A DNA stretch of 64,000 bases from an uncultured Serinicoccus sp. (GTDB taxonomy: Bacteria; Actinomycetota; Actinomycetes; Actinomycetales; Dermatophilaceae): NCBI RefSeq assembly GCF_947487915.1, contig NZ_CANKYH010000005.1, forward strand, positions 62,001-126,000, in the 5' to 3' direction. Positions within the stretch are counted from its first letter, which is position 1. Every line of letters begins with the position of its first letter. This document shows, piece by piece, positions 26,257-34,403 of the stretch. The position numbers and the translations under genes were made by a program. Below the pieces are notes generated by a model that saw nothing but the letters and a program-made list of their open reading frames with translations, had not been told where the DNA came from and did no database searches.

Positions 26257-27265
26257 CGGTCTCGTCGTTTGACCTGTTGTACCCCAGCAGCTGCCCGTAC
26301 CGCTCCGGGTCCACGTTGCCACCGGTGAGCACCACGCCCACGCGCTCACCCTCCTGCACCGGCACGGCCCCGCTCAGCACCGCCGCGAGGCCCAGCACCC
26401 CCGTGGGCTCGACCACCTGCTTGAGCGTACCGGCGACCAGCGCCATCGCCGCGACGAGCTCCTCGTCGGTCGCGGTCACCACCGCGTCGACCCCGTCGCG
26501 CAGGATAGGGAAGGTCAGCTCGCCGAGGTGCTGGGTCTGCGCCCCGTCCGCGATCGTCACCGGGGTGTCGATGTGCACGATCCGTCCCTCCTCGAGGGAG
26601 CGGCGCGCGTCGTCCCCGGCGGCGGGCTCCACGCCATACACCCGGGCCTGCGGGCAGAGGGCGCGCACGGCGAGGACGGACCCGGCCAGCAGCCCACCCC
26701 CGCCCAGCGGCGTGACCAGGACGTCGAGCGGGCCGGCGTCCTCGACCAGCTCCCGGGCCGCCGTGCCCTGCCCCGCGATGACGTGCGGGTGGTCGTAGGG
26801 CGGGACCACGGTGGCCCCGCGCTCCCGCGCGATCTCCCGCCCGATCTGCTCCCGGTCCTGCGTGTACCTGTCGTAGCGGACCACCCGGGCGCCGTAGCCC
26901 AGCGTGGCCTCCACCTTGAGCCGGGGCGCGTCGTGGGGCATGACGATGGTCGCCGGTATGCCCAGCTCACGGGCCGCGAGCGCGACCGCCTGGGCGTGGT
27001 TGCCCGAGGAGTAGGCCACGACCCCGGCCTCCCGCTGCCCCGCGTCGAAGGCCGAGAGCGCGGTGAAGGCGCCCCGGAACTTGAACGCCCCGACCCGCTG
27101 CAGGTGCTCGGCCTTGAGCAGCAGCCGGGCGCCCACCTGCGCGTCCAGCCGGCGCGAGGTGAGGACGGGGGTCCGGTGGGCCACCCCCGCCAACGTCGCC
27201 GCCGCGGCCTCGACGTCGGCGTAGGTCGGAGCGGTGGGAAGCGGCATACCCGCAGCGTGCGTCAT
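26249..27265 (-). CDS. Threonine/serine dehydratase (PLP fold type II)
   Basis: 338 residues. Catalytic PLP lysine in AFKFRGA (around 55), SSGNHAQAVA (around 80) for substrate binding, and the phosphate-binding GGGGLLAG (around 180). It deaminates threonine or serine to 2-oxo acids; the short length without an ACT domain fits the catabolic or serine-racemase-like branch. Start uncertain between ATG 27265 and ATG 27247 (MPLPTAP); the latter sits inside a GTATGCC motif as several other starts here do. It is followed closely by the ATPase unit. Confidence 0.88.
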   Translation of the reverse strand: MTHAAGMPLPTAPTYADVEAAAATLAGVAHRTPVLTSRRLDAQVGARLLLKAEHLQRVGAFKFRGAFTALSAFDAGQREAGVVAYSSGNHAQAVALAARELGIPATIVMPHDAPRLKVEATLGYGARVVRYDRYTQDREQIGREIARERGATVVPPYDHPHVIAGQGTAARELVEDAGPLDVLVTPLGGGGLLAGSVLAVRALCPQARVYGVEPAAGDDARRSLEEGRIVHIDTPVTIADGAQTQHLGELTFPILRDGVDAVVTATDEELVAAMALVAGTLKQVVEPTGVLGLAAVLSGAVPVQEGERVGVVLTGGNVDPERYGQLLGYNRSNDETVV

Positions 27266-27414
27266 GCGGTAAGGATTCGGCAACACCACCGCCCCCTCGG
27301 AGCGCGGTCTCGGCTTTCATCCCCGAGCGGTGAGAGAGGGCGCGGCGGCGCTAGGTTGAGCGCCCGGCCGACGGCATACCGGATCCGTCGCCCGCCCGAT
27401 CCGAGGAGTCCTGC

Positions 27415-28014
27415 ATGCCCCACCGCCCCACCCGCTGGGAGCTGGCCGGCGACCACACCCGTGAGTTCGGCGAGCGCTTCGCGCGCCTGGTCGCCGAGGG
27501 GGCCGACGTCGACGGGGAGGCGCGGCTGGCCGACGTGCTGGTGCCTCGACGCGCCCGGATCCTCGACATCGGCTCCGGTATGGGGCGGGTGGCGGCCGCG
27601 CTGCAGTCCCGCGGCCACCGGGTCACGGCCGTGGAGCCGGACCCGGCCCTGGTGGAGCAGTCGCGGCGGACCTATCCCGGACTGGCGGTGACGCAGGCCG
27701 ACATCCTCGAGGTGGACCTCGAGCCGGGCTACGACCTCGCCGTCCTCGTGGGCAATGTCATGGCCTTCCTCGCCGAGGGGACCGAGCGCGAGGTGCTCGG
27801 GCGGGTACGCGGCCTGCTCGGTCCCGACGGGCGGGTGCTCGTCGGGATGCACCAGCAGGGCGGGCCGGAATCCGCGCGGCGCTACCCGCCGGAGGAGCTC
27901 GAGGGGGACGCCCGGGCCTGCGGTCTCGGCGTGGACCTGCGCGCTGGCTCCTACGAGCTGCACCCGCCGGGGCCGGACTACTCGGTGTGGGTCCTCTCGC
28001 CGATCGGCCCCTGA
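27415..28014 (+). CDS. Class I SAM-dependent methyltransferase
   Basis: 199 residues with a Rossmann-type methyltransferase core: motif I ILDIGSGMGR (around 48-57), acidic VEPDP at the end of strand 2, ADILEVDL (motif II region) and YDLAVLVGNV, followed by GPDGRVLVGM. The substrate is unknown; the short C-terminal half suggests a small-molecule methylase. GAGGAG lies about 9 nt before the ATG. Confidence 0.87.
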   Translation: MPHRPTRWELAGDHTREFGERFARLVAEGADVDGEARLADVLVPRRARILDIGSGMGRVAAALQSRGHRVTAVEPDPALVEQSRRTYPGLAVTQADILEVDLEPGYDLAVLVGNVMAFLAEGTEREVLGRVRGLLGPDGRVLVGMHQQGGPESARRYPPEELEGDARACGLGVDLRAGSYELHPPGPDYSVWVLSPIGP

Positions 28015-28027
28015 GGGCAAGTCCCTC

Positions 28028-28064
28028 CCGCGCGTCCGGTGCAGCCCTACCGCGCGTCCGGTGC
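28028..28064. repeat. 22-bp tandem repeat, copy A (end of histidine kinase gene)
   Basis: CCGCGCGTCCGGTGC occurs at 28028-28042 and again at 28050-28064, a 22-bp period joined by AGCCCTA. The second unit supplies the last codons and stop of the histidine kinase (APDAR-stop). The same tandem pair occurs at 58026-58062. Confidence 0.8.
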
Positions 28065-29075
28065 GGGGATGTGGCGCGGGAGGGTGATCCGGACGCGGCA
28101 GCCGGCTCCGTGGTTGGCCAGCGTGATCGTGCCCCCGCTGCGCTCGACGAGGGCGCGGGCGATGGTCAGGCCCACGCCGACCCCGGCACCCCCCGAACGG
28201 GCGGTGCTGCCGCGCCACCCGGGCTCGAAGGCGTGGGCGAGGGCCTCCTCGGCCAGCCCGCCGCAGGCGTCGTCGACGTGGAGCACGACCTCCTCCGCAG
28301 CCGGATCCGCCGCGACGTGCACCACGACCTCGGCCCCGGCTGCGGACTCCCGGACCGCGTTGCTCACCACGTTGGCCACCACCCGGTCGAGCTCGCCGGC
28401 GACCGCCCGCACCGGCGCCGGCCCGTCACCGGCCACCCGCACGCTGACCTGCTGCTGCTGCGCCACCGGCTGCTGGCTCGCCACGACCGTCGCCGCCACG
28501 TCCGCCAGGTCCACCGCCTCCCCGGGGTCGGCGGGCGCGCTGCTCCGCAGCCGGCTGAGCTCGAGCAGGTCGTCAACCATGACGGTCATCCGGTCCGCCT
28601 CGGCCCGGATGCGGCGGTGGTAGTCGTCCTGGTCGGTGACGAGACCGTCCTCGAGAGCCTCCGACATCACCCGGATCGACGACAACGGGGTCCTCAGGTC
28701 GTGCGAGGCCCAGGTAATCATGTCCTGCCGGGAGCGGGCGAGCTCCAGCTCGCGCTGCTCGTCGGCGAGCCGCTGCTGCGCCCGCCGGTCCAGCCGCCGC
28801 ACGCTGCGGAAGAGCAGGACCCCGATCGCCAGGGCCACCGGCGCCGCGGCCAGCAGCACCAGCGCGATGAGCGTCGCGTCGTGCTCGGAGAGGAACATCG
28901 CCCGCGTGGTCACGACCACCCCGGCGGCGACGCTCGCCACCCCCACCACGGGACCCAGGAGGGTCGCCGCCGCCGGGGAGCGCCTGGCGACGAGCAGCGT
29001 CAGCGCGGCACCGGCCAACCCGACCGCTCCCGCGGTGCCCGCGGCGAGGGTGATCGCCTCCAGCTCAGGCCTCAT
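28047..29075 (-). CDS. Sensor histidine kinase (HisKA type)
   Basis: About 342 residues. Three or four N-terminal hydrophobic segments (about 5-92) with little extracytoplasmic sequence suggest sensing within the membrane. A coiled coil follows, then the H-box SHDLRTPLSSI (phosphorylated His about 125), N-box VVSNAVRES, a G1-like region VDDACGG and G2 GVGVGLTIA. It overlaps the upstream response-regulator gene by about 11 nt. I prefer the ATG at 29075 because AGGGG is 7-8 nt upstream; the ATG at 29081 is also possible. Signal unknown. Confidence 0.88.
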   Translation of the reverse strand: MRPELEAITLAAGTAGAVGLAGAALTLLVARRSPAAATLLGPVVGVASVAAGVVVTTRAMFLSEHDATLIALVLLAAAPVALAIGVLLFRSVRRLDRRAQQRLADEQRELELARSRQDMITWASHDLRTPLSSIRVMSEALEDGLVTDQDDYHRRIRAEADRMTVMVDDLLELSRLRSSAPADPGEAVDLADVAATVVASQQPVAQQQQVSVRVAGDGPAPVRAVAGELDRVVANVVSNAVRESAAGAEVVVHVAADPAAEEVVLHVDDACGGLAEEALAHAFEPGWRGSTARSGGAGVGVGLTIARALVERSGGTITLANHGAGCRVRITLPRHIPAPDAR

Positions 29076-29775
29076 CGGCATACCCCTGCGCCCGGTCCCA
29101 CCGGTAGCCCCGTCCCCAGACCGTGCTGACCCGCGCCGGCCGGGACGGGTCGTCCTCGACCTTCTCGCGCAGCCGCCGCACGTGGACGGTGACGGTCGAG
29201 CGGTCCCCGACCTCCCACCCCCACACCTCGCGCAGCAGGTCGTCCCGGTCCAGCACGACCCCGGGATGGGTCATGAGGTGCACGAGCAGATCGAACTCTC
29301 GGCTGGTGAGCGCCAGCTCCCTCCCCGCCCGGACGGCCCGGCGGGCCCCGCGGTCCACCACCAGGTCACCGTCCTCGAGGGTGCCGGTGGGCGCGCCGCC
29401 GGGCGAGCTGCCCGCGGCGCGACGCAGCAGACCCTGGACGCGCAGCACGAGCTCCCGGGCGCTGAACGGCTTGGTGACGTAGTCGTCCGCGCCCAGCTCC
29501 AGGCCGGCGATCCGGTCCTGCTCGGCGCTCCGGGCGGTCAGCATGAGCACCGGCACGTCCGGGTCGATCGCCCGGATGCGCCGCAGCACCTCGAACCCGT
29601 CGATGCCGGGCACCATGACGTCGAGCACGACCACGGCGGGCCGCACGTCCGGGAAGGCCCGCACCGCCACCAGTCCGTCGGCGGCCTCGTGGGTGGGCAG
29701 CCCGGCCCGGTGCAGGTAGGCGCAGATCACCTCCCGCACCGTCCCCTCGTCCTCGACGACCAGCACCGTGCTCAC
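29065..29775 (-). CDS. OmpR-family response regulator
   Basis: 236 residues: receiver domain with acidic pocket Glu9/Asp10... and phosphoacceptor Asp52 (VVLDVMVPG), Thr in MLTARS and Lys in VTKPF, then an OmpR/PhoB winged helix ending RVSTVWGRGYRW. It is the partner of the overlapping histidine kinase. The GTG at 29775 is fixed by the position of VLVVEDE and by TACCCT 6 nt upstream, which makes this a leaderless transcript. Confidence 0.93.
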   Translation of the reverse strand: MSTVLVVEDEGTVREVICAYLHRAGLPTHEAADGLVAVRAFPDVRPAVVVLDVMVPGIDGFEVLRRIRAIDPDVPVLMLTARSAEQDRIAGLELGADDYVTKPFSARELVLRVQGLLRRAAGSSPGGAPTGTLEDGDLVVDRGARRAVRAGRELALTSREFDLLVHLMTHPGVVLDRDDLLREVWGWEVGDRSTVTVHVRRLREKVEDDPSRPARVSTVWGRGYRWDRAQGYADEA

Positions 29776-29781
29776 CGCCTC

Positions 29782-29787
29782 AGGGTA
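29782..29787 (-). promoter_or_regulatory. Leaderless -10 element of the OmpR-type regulator
   Basis: Minus-strand TACCCT, six bases, GTG at 29775; again within a GGCATAC copy, almost identical to the SDR promoter (GGCATACCCTGAG). Confidence 0.5.
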
Positions 29788-29896
29788 TGCCGCGCCCCGG
29801 CGGCCGGATCTTGCGAAAGGGTGACGGCCCGTCCCGTTCCGTCGCGTCCCGTCCCGTCCCCGGGGCTGGGGTGCGGTCGGGAGGCACTCGGCGTGG

Positions 29897-30586
29897 TCAG
29901 CCTCCCGCGTCGCCGTCCTGCGCGTCATGGACGAGCAGGGCGATCTGCACCCGGTTGGCGAGGCCGAGCTTGGCCAGGACGCTGGAGACGTGCGCCTTCA
30001 CCGTCGGCACCGACAAGAAGAGCTCCCGGGAGACCTCGGCGTTGGAGCCGCCCCGGGCGACCGCCCGGGCGACCTCGCGCTCCCGCTCGGTCAGCTGCGC
30101 CAGCGCCGCCCTGGCCCGCCCGGTCCGCTCCCCACCCGCGGCTGCCGGGGCACCCGAGACCTCCCGCACGAGCAGGGCCGCGACCGACGGCGAGAGGGCG
30201 TGGTCACCCGCCGCGACCTCGTGGACGGCGGCGACCAGCTGGGCCGGCGGCGTGTCCTTGAGCACGAACCCGCGCGCCCCGGCCCGCAGCGCCTCCAGCA
30301 CGAGCGCGTCGGCGTCGAAGGTGGTGAGGATGAGCACCTGGACGTCGGGGTAGGCCGCGAGCACCTCCCGGGTGGCGCTCACCCCGTCCGTGCGCGCCAT
30401 CCGGACGTCCATGACGAGCACGTCCGGCCGGTGCCGTCCGACCAGCTCGACCGCCTGGTCGCCGTCCTCCCCCTCGGCGACGACGTCGACCCCGTCGGGC
30501 CCGCCCAGCAGCATGCGCAGGCCGGCCCGCACCAAAGGGTCGTCGTCGATCATCACCACCCGTGGACGGGACGCCCCCGCCGTCAC
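29897..30586 (-). CDS. NarL/LuxR-family response regulator
   Basis: 229 residues: receiver with MIDDDPLVR, phosphoacceptor Asp60 (VLVMDVRM) and Lys in FVLKDTP, then a LuxR-type HTH (LTEREREVARAVARGGSNAEVSRELFLSVPTVKAHVSSVLAKLGL, about 168-212). The GTG at 30586 overlaps the kinase stop as GTGA. Together with that kinase it probably controls the divergently transcribed ABC exporter, a common actinobacterial arrangement. Confidence 0.93.
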   Translation of the reverse strand: MTAGASRPRVVMIDDDPLVRAGLRMLLGGPDGVDVVAEGEDGDQAVELVGRHRPDVLVMDVRMARTDGVSATREVLAAYPDVQVLILTTFDADALVLEALRAGARGFVLKDTPPAQLVAAVHEVAAGDHALSPSVAALLVREVSGAPAAAGGERTGRARAALAQLTEREREVARAVARGGSNAEVSRELFLSVPTVKAHVSSVLAKLGLANRVQIALLVHDAQDGDAGG

Positions 30587-31830
30587 CTCGTCTCCCACGG
30601 CAACCAGACTCGCACGACGAAGACCCCCGGCCCGCCGCCGGCCTCGAAGGTGCCGCCGACGAGGGTGACGCGCTCCTGCATCCCCGTGAGACCACGCCCC
30701 GGCGCCCCCGGGTCCTCGGCCGCCGGGCGCGGCACGACGTTGCGGACCTCCAGGCTCAGGCCGGTCGACTCGTCCCCGGACAGGTCCACCTCGACGGCGG
30801 CCCCCGGGGCGTGCTTGCGGGCGTTGGTCAGAGCCTCCTGCACGACGCGGTAGGCGTGGCGTCCGACCCGGTCGGAGAGGGTGACGCTGCGGTCCCACAG
30901 ACCCGGCGAGGCGGTCAGGTCGACCGGGTGGCCACCCGTCGTCACCTCGGCCGCGAGCGAGGGCAGGTCGGTCAGGGTGGGCTGGGGCGCCTCAGTCTGC
31001 GCCCTCCCGTCGGCCTCCTCCTCCCCGCGCAGGACACCGAGCACGTCGCGCAGCTCCTGCAGCGCCCGGTGCGCACCGTCTCGGACCACCTCGGCGCTCT
31101 GCACCCGCTCGGCGTCGGTCAGGTCCGGGCGGTGCGCGAGCGCGCCCGCGTGCATCGCGACGAGCGAGAGCCGGTGACCCATGACGTCGTGCATCTCGCG
31201 CGCGATCCGGGCACGCTCGGCGGTCCGGGCCTGCGCCACCCTGGCCGCCTGCTCCCGGTGCGCCGTCTCCGCCTGGCTGCGCCAGCTCTCCACGAGCTGG
31301 CGCCGACCACCGATGTTCCACCCGATGAGCGACACGAGGGCGAACAGCAGGACGCTGATCAGCGCGATGAGCCCGGCGTACCAGGGCGAGGCGACGTCGG
31401 AGAGCATGTCGATGCCGAGCTGGCGCGCGATGACGAGCTCGTAGTAGAGACCCGCACCGATGTTCACCGCACCGACCACCAGCAGAGGTCTCCACCGGCG
31501 ACGGCTGGCCAGCGAGAGCGCCGCGAGGAGGGAGGCGGGCACCGCCAGTGAGGACACCACCAGGGCGGCGCTCGTGAGCACCGCGACCGCGACCGGGAAC
31601 CGGCGTCGCCAGAGGACCAGGACCACGGCCAGGTGACCGACGAGCAGGTCGGCCAGGAGCAGCGCGTCGACCCGGACCGGGTAGCTGCCCAGCTCCTGCG
31701 AGCCGGCCGGCGAGCCGCTGAAGGTGACGGCGAGGATGAACAGGCCGGCTGCCCACACCACCAGGACCCGCCAGGCGTGGCCCCACCAGCGCAGGGGCGG
31801 AGGGCCCGGGACCGGGCGCGGGGACGTCAT
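30583..31830 (-). CDS. NarL-type sensor histidine kinase (HisKA_3)
   Basis: 415 residues. About five N-terminal membrane helices, a cytoplasmic coiled coil (about 178-205), the HisKA_3 dimerisation motif with phosphoacceptor His214 in REMHDVMGHRLS, and an HATPase_c domain with the N-box QEALTNARKHA. Its response regulator follows with a 4-nt overlap. The ATG lies 8 nt after a TACGCT element. The kinase is divergent from an ABC exporter, which suggests sensing of an envelope stress or a drug. Confidence 0.92.
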   Translation of the reverse strand: MTSPRPVPGPPPLRWWGHAWRVLVVWAAGLFILAVTFSGSPAGSQELGSYPVRVDALLLADLLVGHLAVVLVLWRRRFPVAVAVLTSAALVVSSLAVPASLLAALSLASRRRWRPLLVVGAVNIGAGLYYELVIARQLGIDMLSDVASPWYAGLIALISVLLFALVSLIGWNIGGRRQLVESWRSQAETAHREQAARVAQARTAERARIAREMHDVMGHRLSLVAMHAGALAHRPDLTDAERVQSAEVVRDGAHRALQELRDVLGVLRGEEEADGRAQTEAPQPTLTDLPSLAAEVTTGGHPVDLTASPGLWDRSVTLSDRVGRHAYRVVQEALTNARKHAPGAAVEVDLSGDESTGLSLEVRNVVPRPAAEDPGAPGRGLTGMQERVTLVGGTFEAGGGPGVFVVRVWLPWETR

Positions 31831-31838
31831 ACCGCAGC

Positions 31839-31844
31839 AGCGTA
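31839..31844 (-). promoter_or_regulatory. -10 element of the NarL-type kinase gene
   Basis: Minus-strand TACGCT, eight bases, ATG at 31830. Confidence 0.4.
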
Positions 31845-31923
31845 GGCGGGTGGCTGGCGGTCCGCCTCGGCCGTCGGTCGCGGCTGTCTACGACTTTCGT
31901 CGGGGTCGGGGCCGCGCAACGGG

Positions 31924-31954
31924 CGACCGAGGACCGACCGAGGACCGACCGTGG
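31924..31954 (+). promoter_or_regulatory. 11-bp direct repeats upstream of the ABC exporter
   Basis: CGACCGAGGAC at 31924-31934 and 31935-31945, then CGACCGTGG at 31946-31954, without gaps. An 11-bp period places the units on one face of the helix, and they end about 40 bp upstream of the ABC start at 31995, the usual place for an activator. The neighbouring NarL-type regulator is the obvious candidate, although typical NarL sites are inverted. Confidence 0.5.
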
Positions 31955-31994
31955 GCCGATGTGGCGGGGTGGGCCCGTCACCGAGAGTGGGACC

Positions 31995-32885
31995 ATGATC
32001 GAGATCGAGAACCTCACCAAGAGATACGGCGCCTTCACGGCCGTCGACGACATCAGCTTCACCGCACGTCCCGGACGGGTCACCGGCTTCCTGGGCCCCA
32101 ACGGCGCGGGCAAGTCCACCGCGATGCGGATGATGTGCGGGCTGACCCCGGCCACCTCGGGCAGCGCGCGGATCCTGGGCCGCCCCTACGCCGCCCTGCC
32201 CAACCCCACCCGGCACGTCGGCGTCATGCTCGACGCGGGGGCGCAGCACGCTGGCCGGACCGGCCGCGAGGTGCTCACCCTGGCGGCCATCCTCGTCGGC
32301 GCCGGGCGCGACCGGGTCGACGCGGTGCTCGAGCGGGTCGGCCTCACCTCGCGCGAGGCCGAGCGTCGCGTCGGCAACTACAGCCTCGGCATGCGGCAGC
32401 GGCTCGGCCTGGGCGCCGCCCTGGTCGGCGACCCCCGGGTGCTCATCCTGGACGAGCCGGCCAACGGCCTGGACCCCGGCGGCATCCACTGGATGCGCGG
32501 GCTGCTGCGGGACTACGCGGGCGAGGGCGGGACCGTCCTGCTCAGCTCGCACCTGCTGTCCGAGGTGGAGCTCATCGCCCAGGACCTCGTGCTCATCGGG
32601 CGCGGCCGGATCGTCGCCCAGGGCACCAAGGAGGAGCTGCTCACCGACGCCGGGGTCGTCGTCGACGCGACCGACCGCGCGCGCCTCGGCACGGTCCTCG
32701 ACCAGGCCGGCCTGCAGCCGGTCCCCCGCCCGGAGGGCGGTTTCACCGCGCAGGCCGACCCGGCGCAGATCGGGAGCCTGGCGCTGCGTGAGCAGCTCGT
32801 CATCACCTCGCTGGCCCCCGCCGGGGGCGGGCTGGAGCAGATGTTCCTCACCCTGACGGCCGACGACGCCCGGGAGGCGGCATGA
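31995..32885 (+). CDS. ABC transporter ATP-binding protein (exporter type)
   Basis: 296 residues. Walker A GPNGAGKS (about 38-45), signature YSLGMRQRL (around 132), Walker B VLILDEP with ANGLDPGGI, and H-loop SSHLLSEVE. The C-terminal ~80 residues are the extension typical of bacitracin/daunorubicin-type exporter ATPases. It overlaps the permease start as ATGA. GAGAGT lies 6 nt before the ATG and may be a -10 element. Confidence 0.93.
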   Translation: MIEIENLTKRYGAFTAVDDISFTARPGRVTGFLGPNGAGKSTAMRMMCGLTPATSGSARILGRPYAALPNPTRHVGVMLDAGAQHAGRTGREVLTLAAILVGAGRDRVDAVLERVGLTSREAERRVGNYSLGMRQRLGLGAALVGDPRVLILDEPANGLDPGGIHWMRGLLRDYAGEGGTVLLSSHLLSEVELIAQDLVLIGRGRIVAQGTKEELLTDAGVVVDATDRARLGTVLDQAGLQPVPRPEGGFTAQADPAQIGSLALREQLVITSLAPAGGGLEQMFLTLTADDAREAA

Positions 32886-33787
32886 GCACGGACACCACGC
32901 ACCTCGACCCCTCCCACGGAGCCGGCGGTCCCGGCCCTGAGGGCAGTGCCGACGGCACCGGCCAGGGTGCCGCGCGCGGCGACGACCGGGCGAGCGGCAC
33001 GGCATACCCCTGGGACCAGGGAGGGGGGTCCCGGGCGGACGAGCGCGGGCTGCCCTTCACCCGGCTCCTGCGCACCGAGCTGCGCAAGACCGTCGACACC
33101 CGGGGCGGCCGGTGGCTGCTCGTCGTCATCGCCGCGCTGACGGTCCTCGCGACCGGGCTGGCGATGTGGCTCGGGCGGGACGCCGGTGCGACCTACCCGA
33201 CGCTGCTGACGACGGCGGTGCTGCCGCAGGCGGTCCTGCTGCCGGTCCTCGGGATCCTCACCGCGGCCTCGGAGTGGAGCCAGCGCACGGCGCTCGTGAC
33301 GTTCACCCAGGAGCCGCGACGGCTCCGGGTCATGGCGGCCAAGACCCTGGCCGCGCTCGGCCTCGGTCTCCTGGTCGTGGCGCTCACCCTCGGGCTGGCG
33401 GCGCTGGCCCACGTGGCCTCGGTCAGCCTGGCCGGGGGCGACGTCGACCTCTCGGTGCCGTGGCACCTCTACGTCGGTGTCGTCGCGCTGCAGGTGGTCT
33501 ACGTCCTCATGGGCGTGGCGTTCGGGGCCCTGCTGCTCAACGTCCCGCTGGCGATCGCGGCGTTCTTCGCGCTGCCCGTGCTCATCTCGCTGGCCACGAT
33601 GAGCATCGGCTGGCTCGGCGAGCGGTCCGGGTGGATCGACCCCAACGTGGCGGCGGTCCCCTTCACCGCCGTGGACCAGGCCCCCACCACGGAGCAGTGG
33701 CAGCAGCTGGGCGTCACCACGGTCTGGTGGGTGCTCATCCCGCTGGCGCTGGGACTGTGGCGGGTGGCCCGCCGCGAGGTGAAGTAG
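32882..33787 (+). CDS. ABC-2 type permease
   Basis: 301 residues. About 60 polar, Gly/Asp-rich N-terminal residues look disordered; then six membrane helices with the pattern of ABC-2 subunits coupled to exporter ATPases (LLRTELRKTVDTRGGRW before helix 1, and SEWSQRTALVTFTQEP after helix 2). It forms the membrane part of the exporter with the preceding ATPase. Substrate unknown; regulation by the adjacent two-component system is likely. Confidence 0.88.
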   Translation: MSTDTTHLDPSHGAGGPGPEGSADGTGQGAARGDDRASGTAYPWDQGGGSRADERGLPFTRLLRTELRKTVDTRGGRWLLVVIAALTVLATGLAMWLGRDAGATYPTLLTTAVLPQAVLLPVLGILTAASEWSQRTALVTFTQEPRRLRVMAAKTLAALGLGLLVVALTLGLAALAHVASVSLAGGDVDLSVPWHLYVGVVALQVVYVLMGVAFGALLLNVPLAIAAFFALPVLISLATMSIGWLGERSGWIDPNVAAVPFTAVDQAPTTEQWQQLGVTTVWWVLIPLALGLWRVARREVK

Positions 33788-33833
33788 GCACCTGCCCCCG
33801 CTCCCGTCACCCGCCACATCCATCACGTCGGCC

Positions 33834-33897
33834 ACATCCTGCGGGGATGTTGCTCTCTGCACGGGGTATATCCCCGGCTGCGGGGCACATCCCCGCA
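33834..33897. terminator. Three consecutive small inverted repeats between convergent genes
   Basis: ACATCC/GGATGT (33834-33850), CGGGG/CCCCG (33862-33876) and TGCGGGG/CCCCGCA (33879-33897) stand in series, each with a 5-nt (or, for the second, TATAT) loop. They lie between the ABC permease and hspR, which point at each other. A bidirectional terminator is the simplest reading, but three GGGGAT-containing sites could also bind a regulator. Confidence 0.5.
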
Positions 33898-33962
33898 TGG
33901 TGGTGCTCGTGAGACCCGAGGTGCTGCCGTGTCTCGGCGCGGCGTGCGAGTGGGGCCCCTCT

Positions 33963-34400
33963 TCAGTCGGCGGGCCAGCCGCGGGGGCGCCACAGCGTCA
34001 GCGCGGTGCTGGAGGGCCGGCCCTGCGGCCGCTGGCCGGCCCGCACGGCGACGACCTCGCCGGCCAGGTCCGCCGCGAAGACGCGTCCGCCCTGGGCGGC
34101 CCGCTCGCGCAGCCGCTCGTTGTCGGCCAGGAGCTGGGCGACCCGGTCGCGCAGCGCCTCGACCTGCACCTCCAGCTCCATGATGCGCTGGATGCCGGCC
34201 AGGCTGACGCCCTCGCCGGAGAGGCGCTGCACCTCGCGCAGCCGGTCGACGTCGCGCGAGGAGTAGCGACGGCCCCCGCCCCGGGTGCGCGACGGCGTGA
34301 CCAGGCCGAGCCGGTCGTACTGCCGCAGCGTCTGGGCGTGCATCCCGGCCAGCTCGGCGGCGACCGAGATGACGTAGACGGGGGTGTCGCGGTCGACCAC
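33963..34400 (-). CDS. hspR: Heat-shock repressor HspR (MerR family)
   Basis: 145 residues. A MerR-type winged helix (VYVISVAAELAGMHAQTLRQYDRLGLV, residues 8-34; GGGRRYSSRDVDRLREV) with the HspR-specific HAQTLRQYDRLGL, followed by a coiled coil (about 75-105). HspR represses dnaK and clpB through HAIR boxes, with DnaK as co-repressor. It is the last gene of the dnaK operon; the GTG start is 3 nt past the dnaJ stop. HAIR boxes are present at both dnaK and clpB in this window. Confidence 0.95.
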   Translation of the reverse strand: MVDRDTPVYVISVAAELAGMHAQTLRQYDRLGLVTPSRTRGGGRRYSSRDVDRLREVQRLSGEGVSLAGIQRIMELEVQVEALRDRVAQLLADNERLRERAAQGGRVFAADLAGEVVAVRAGQRPQGRPSSTALTLWRPRGWPAD

Positions 34401-34403
34401 GGC

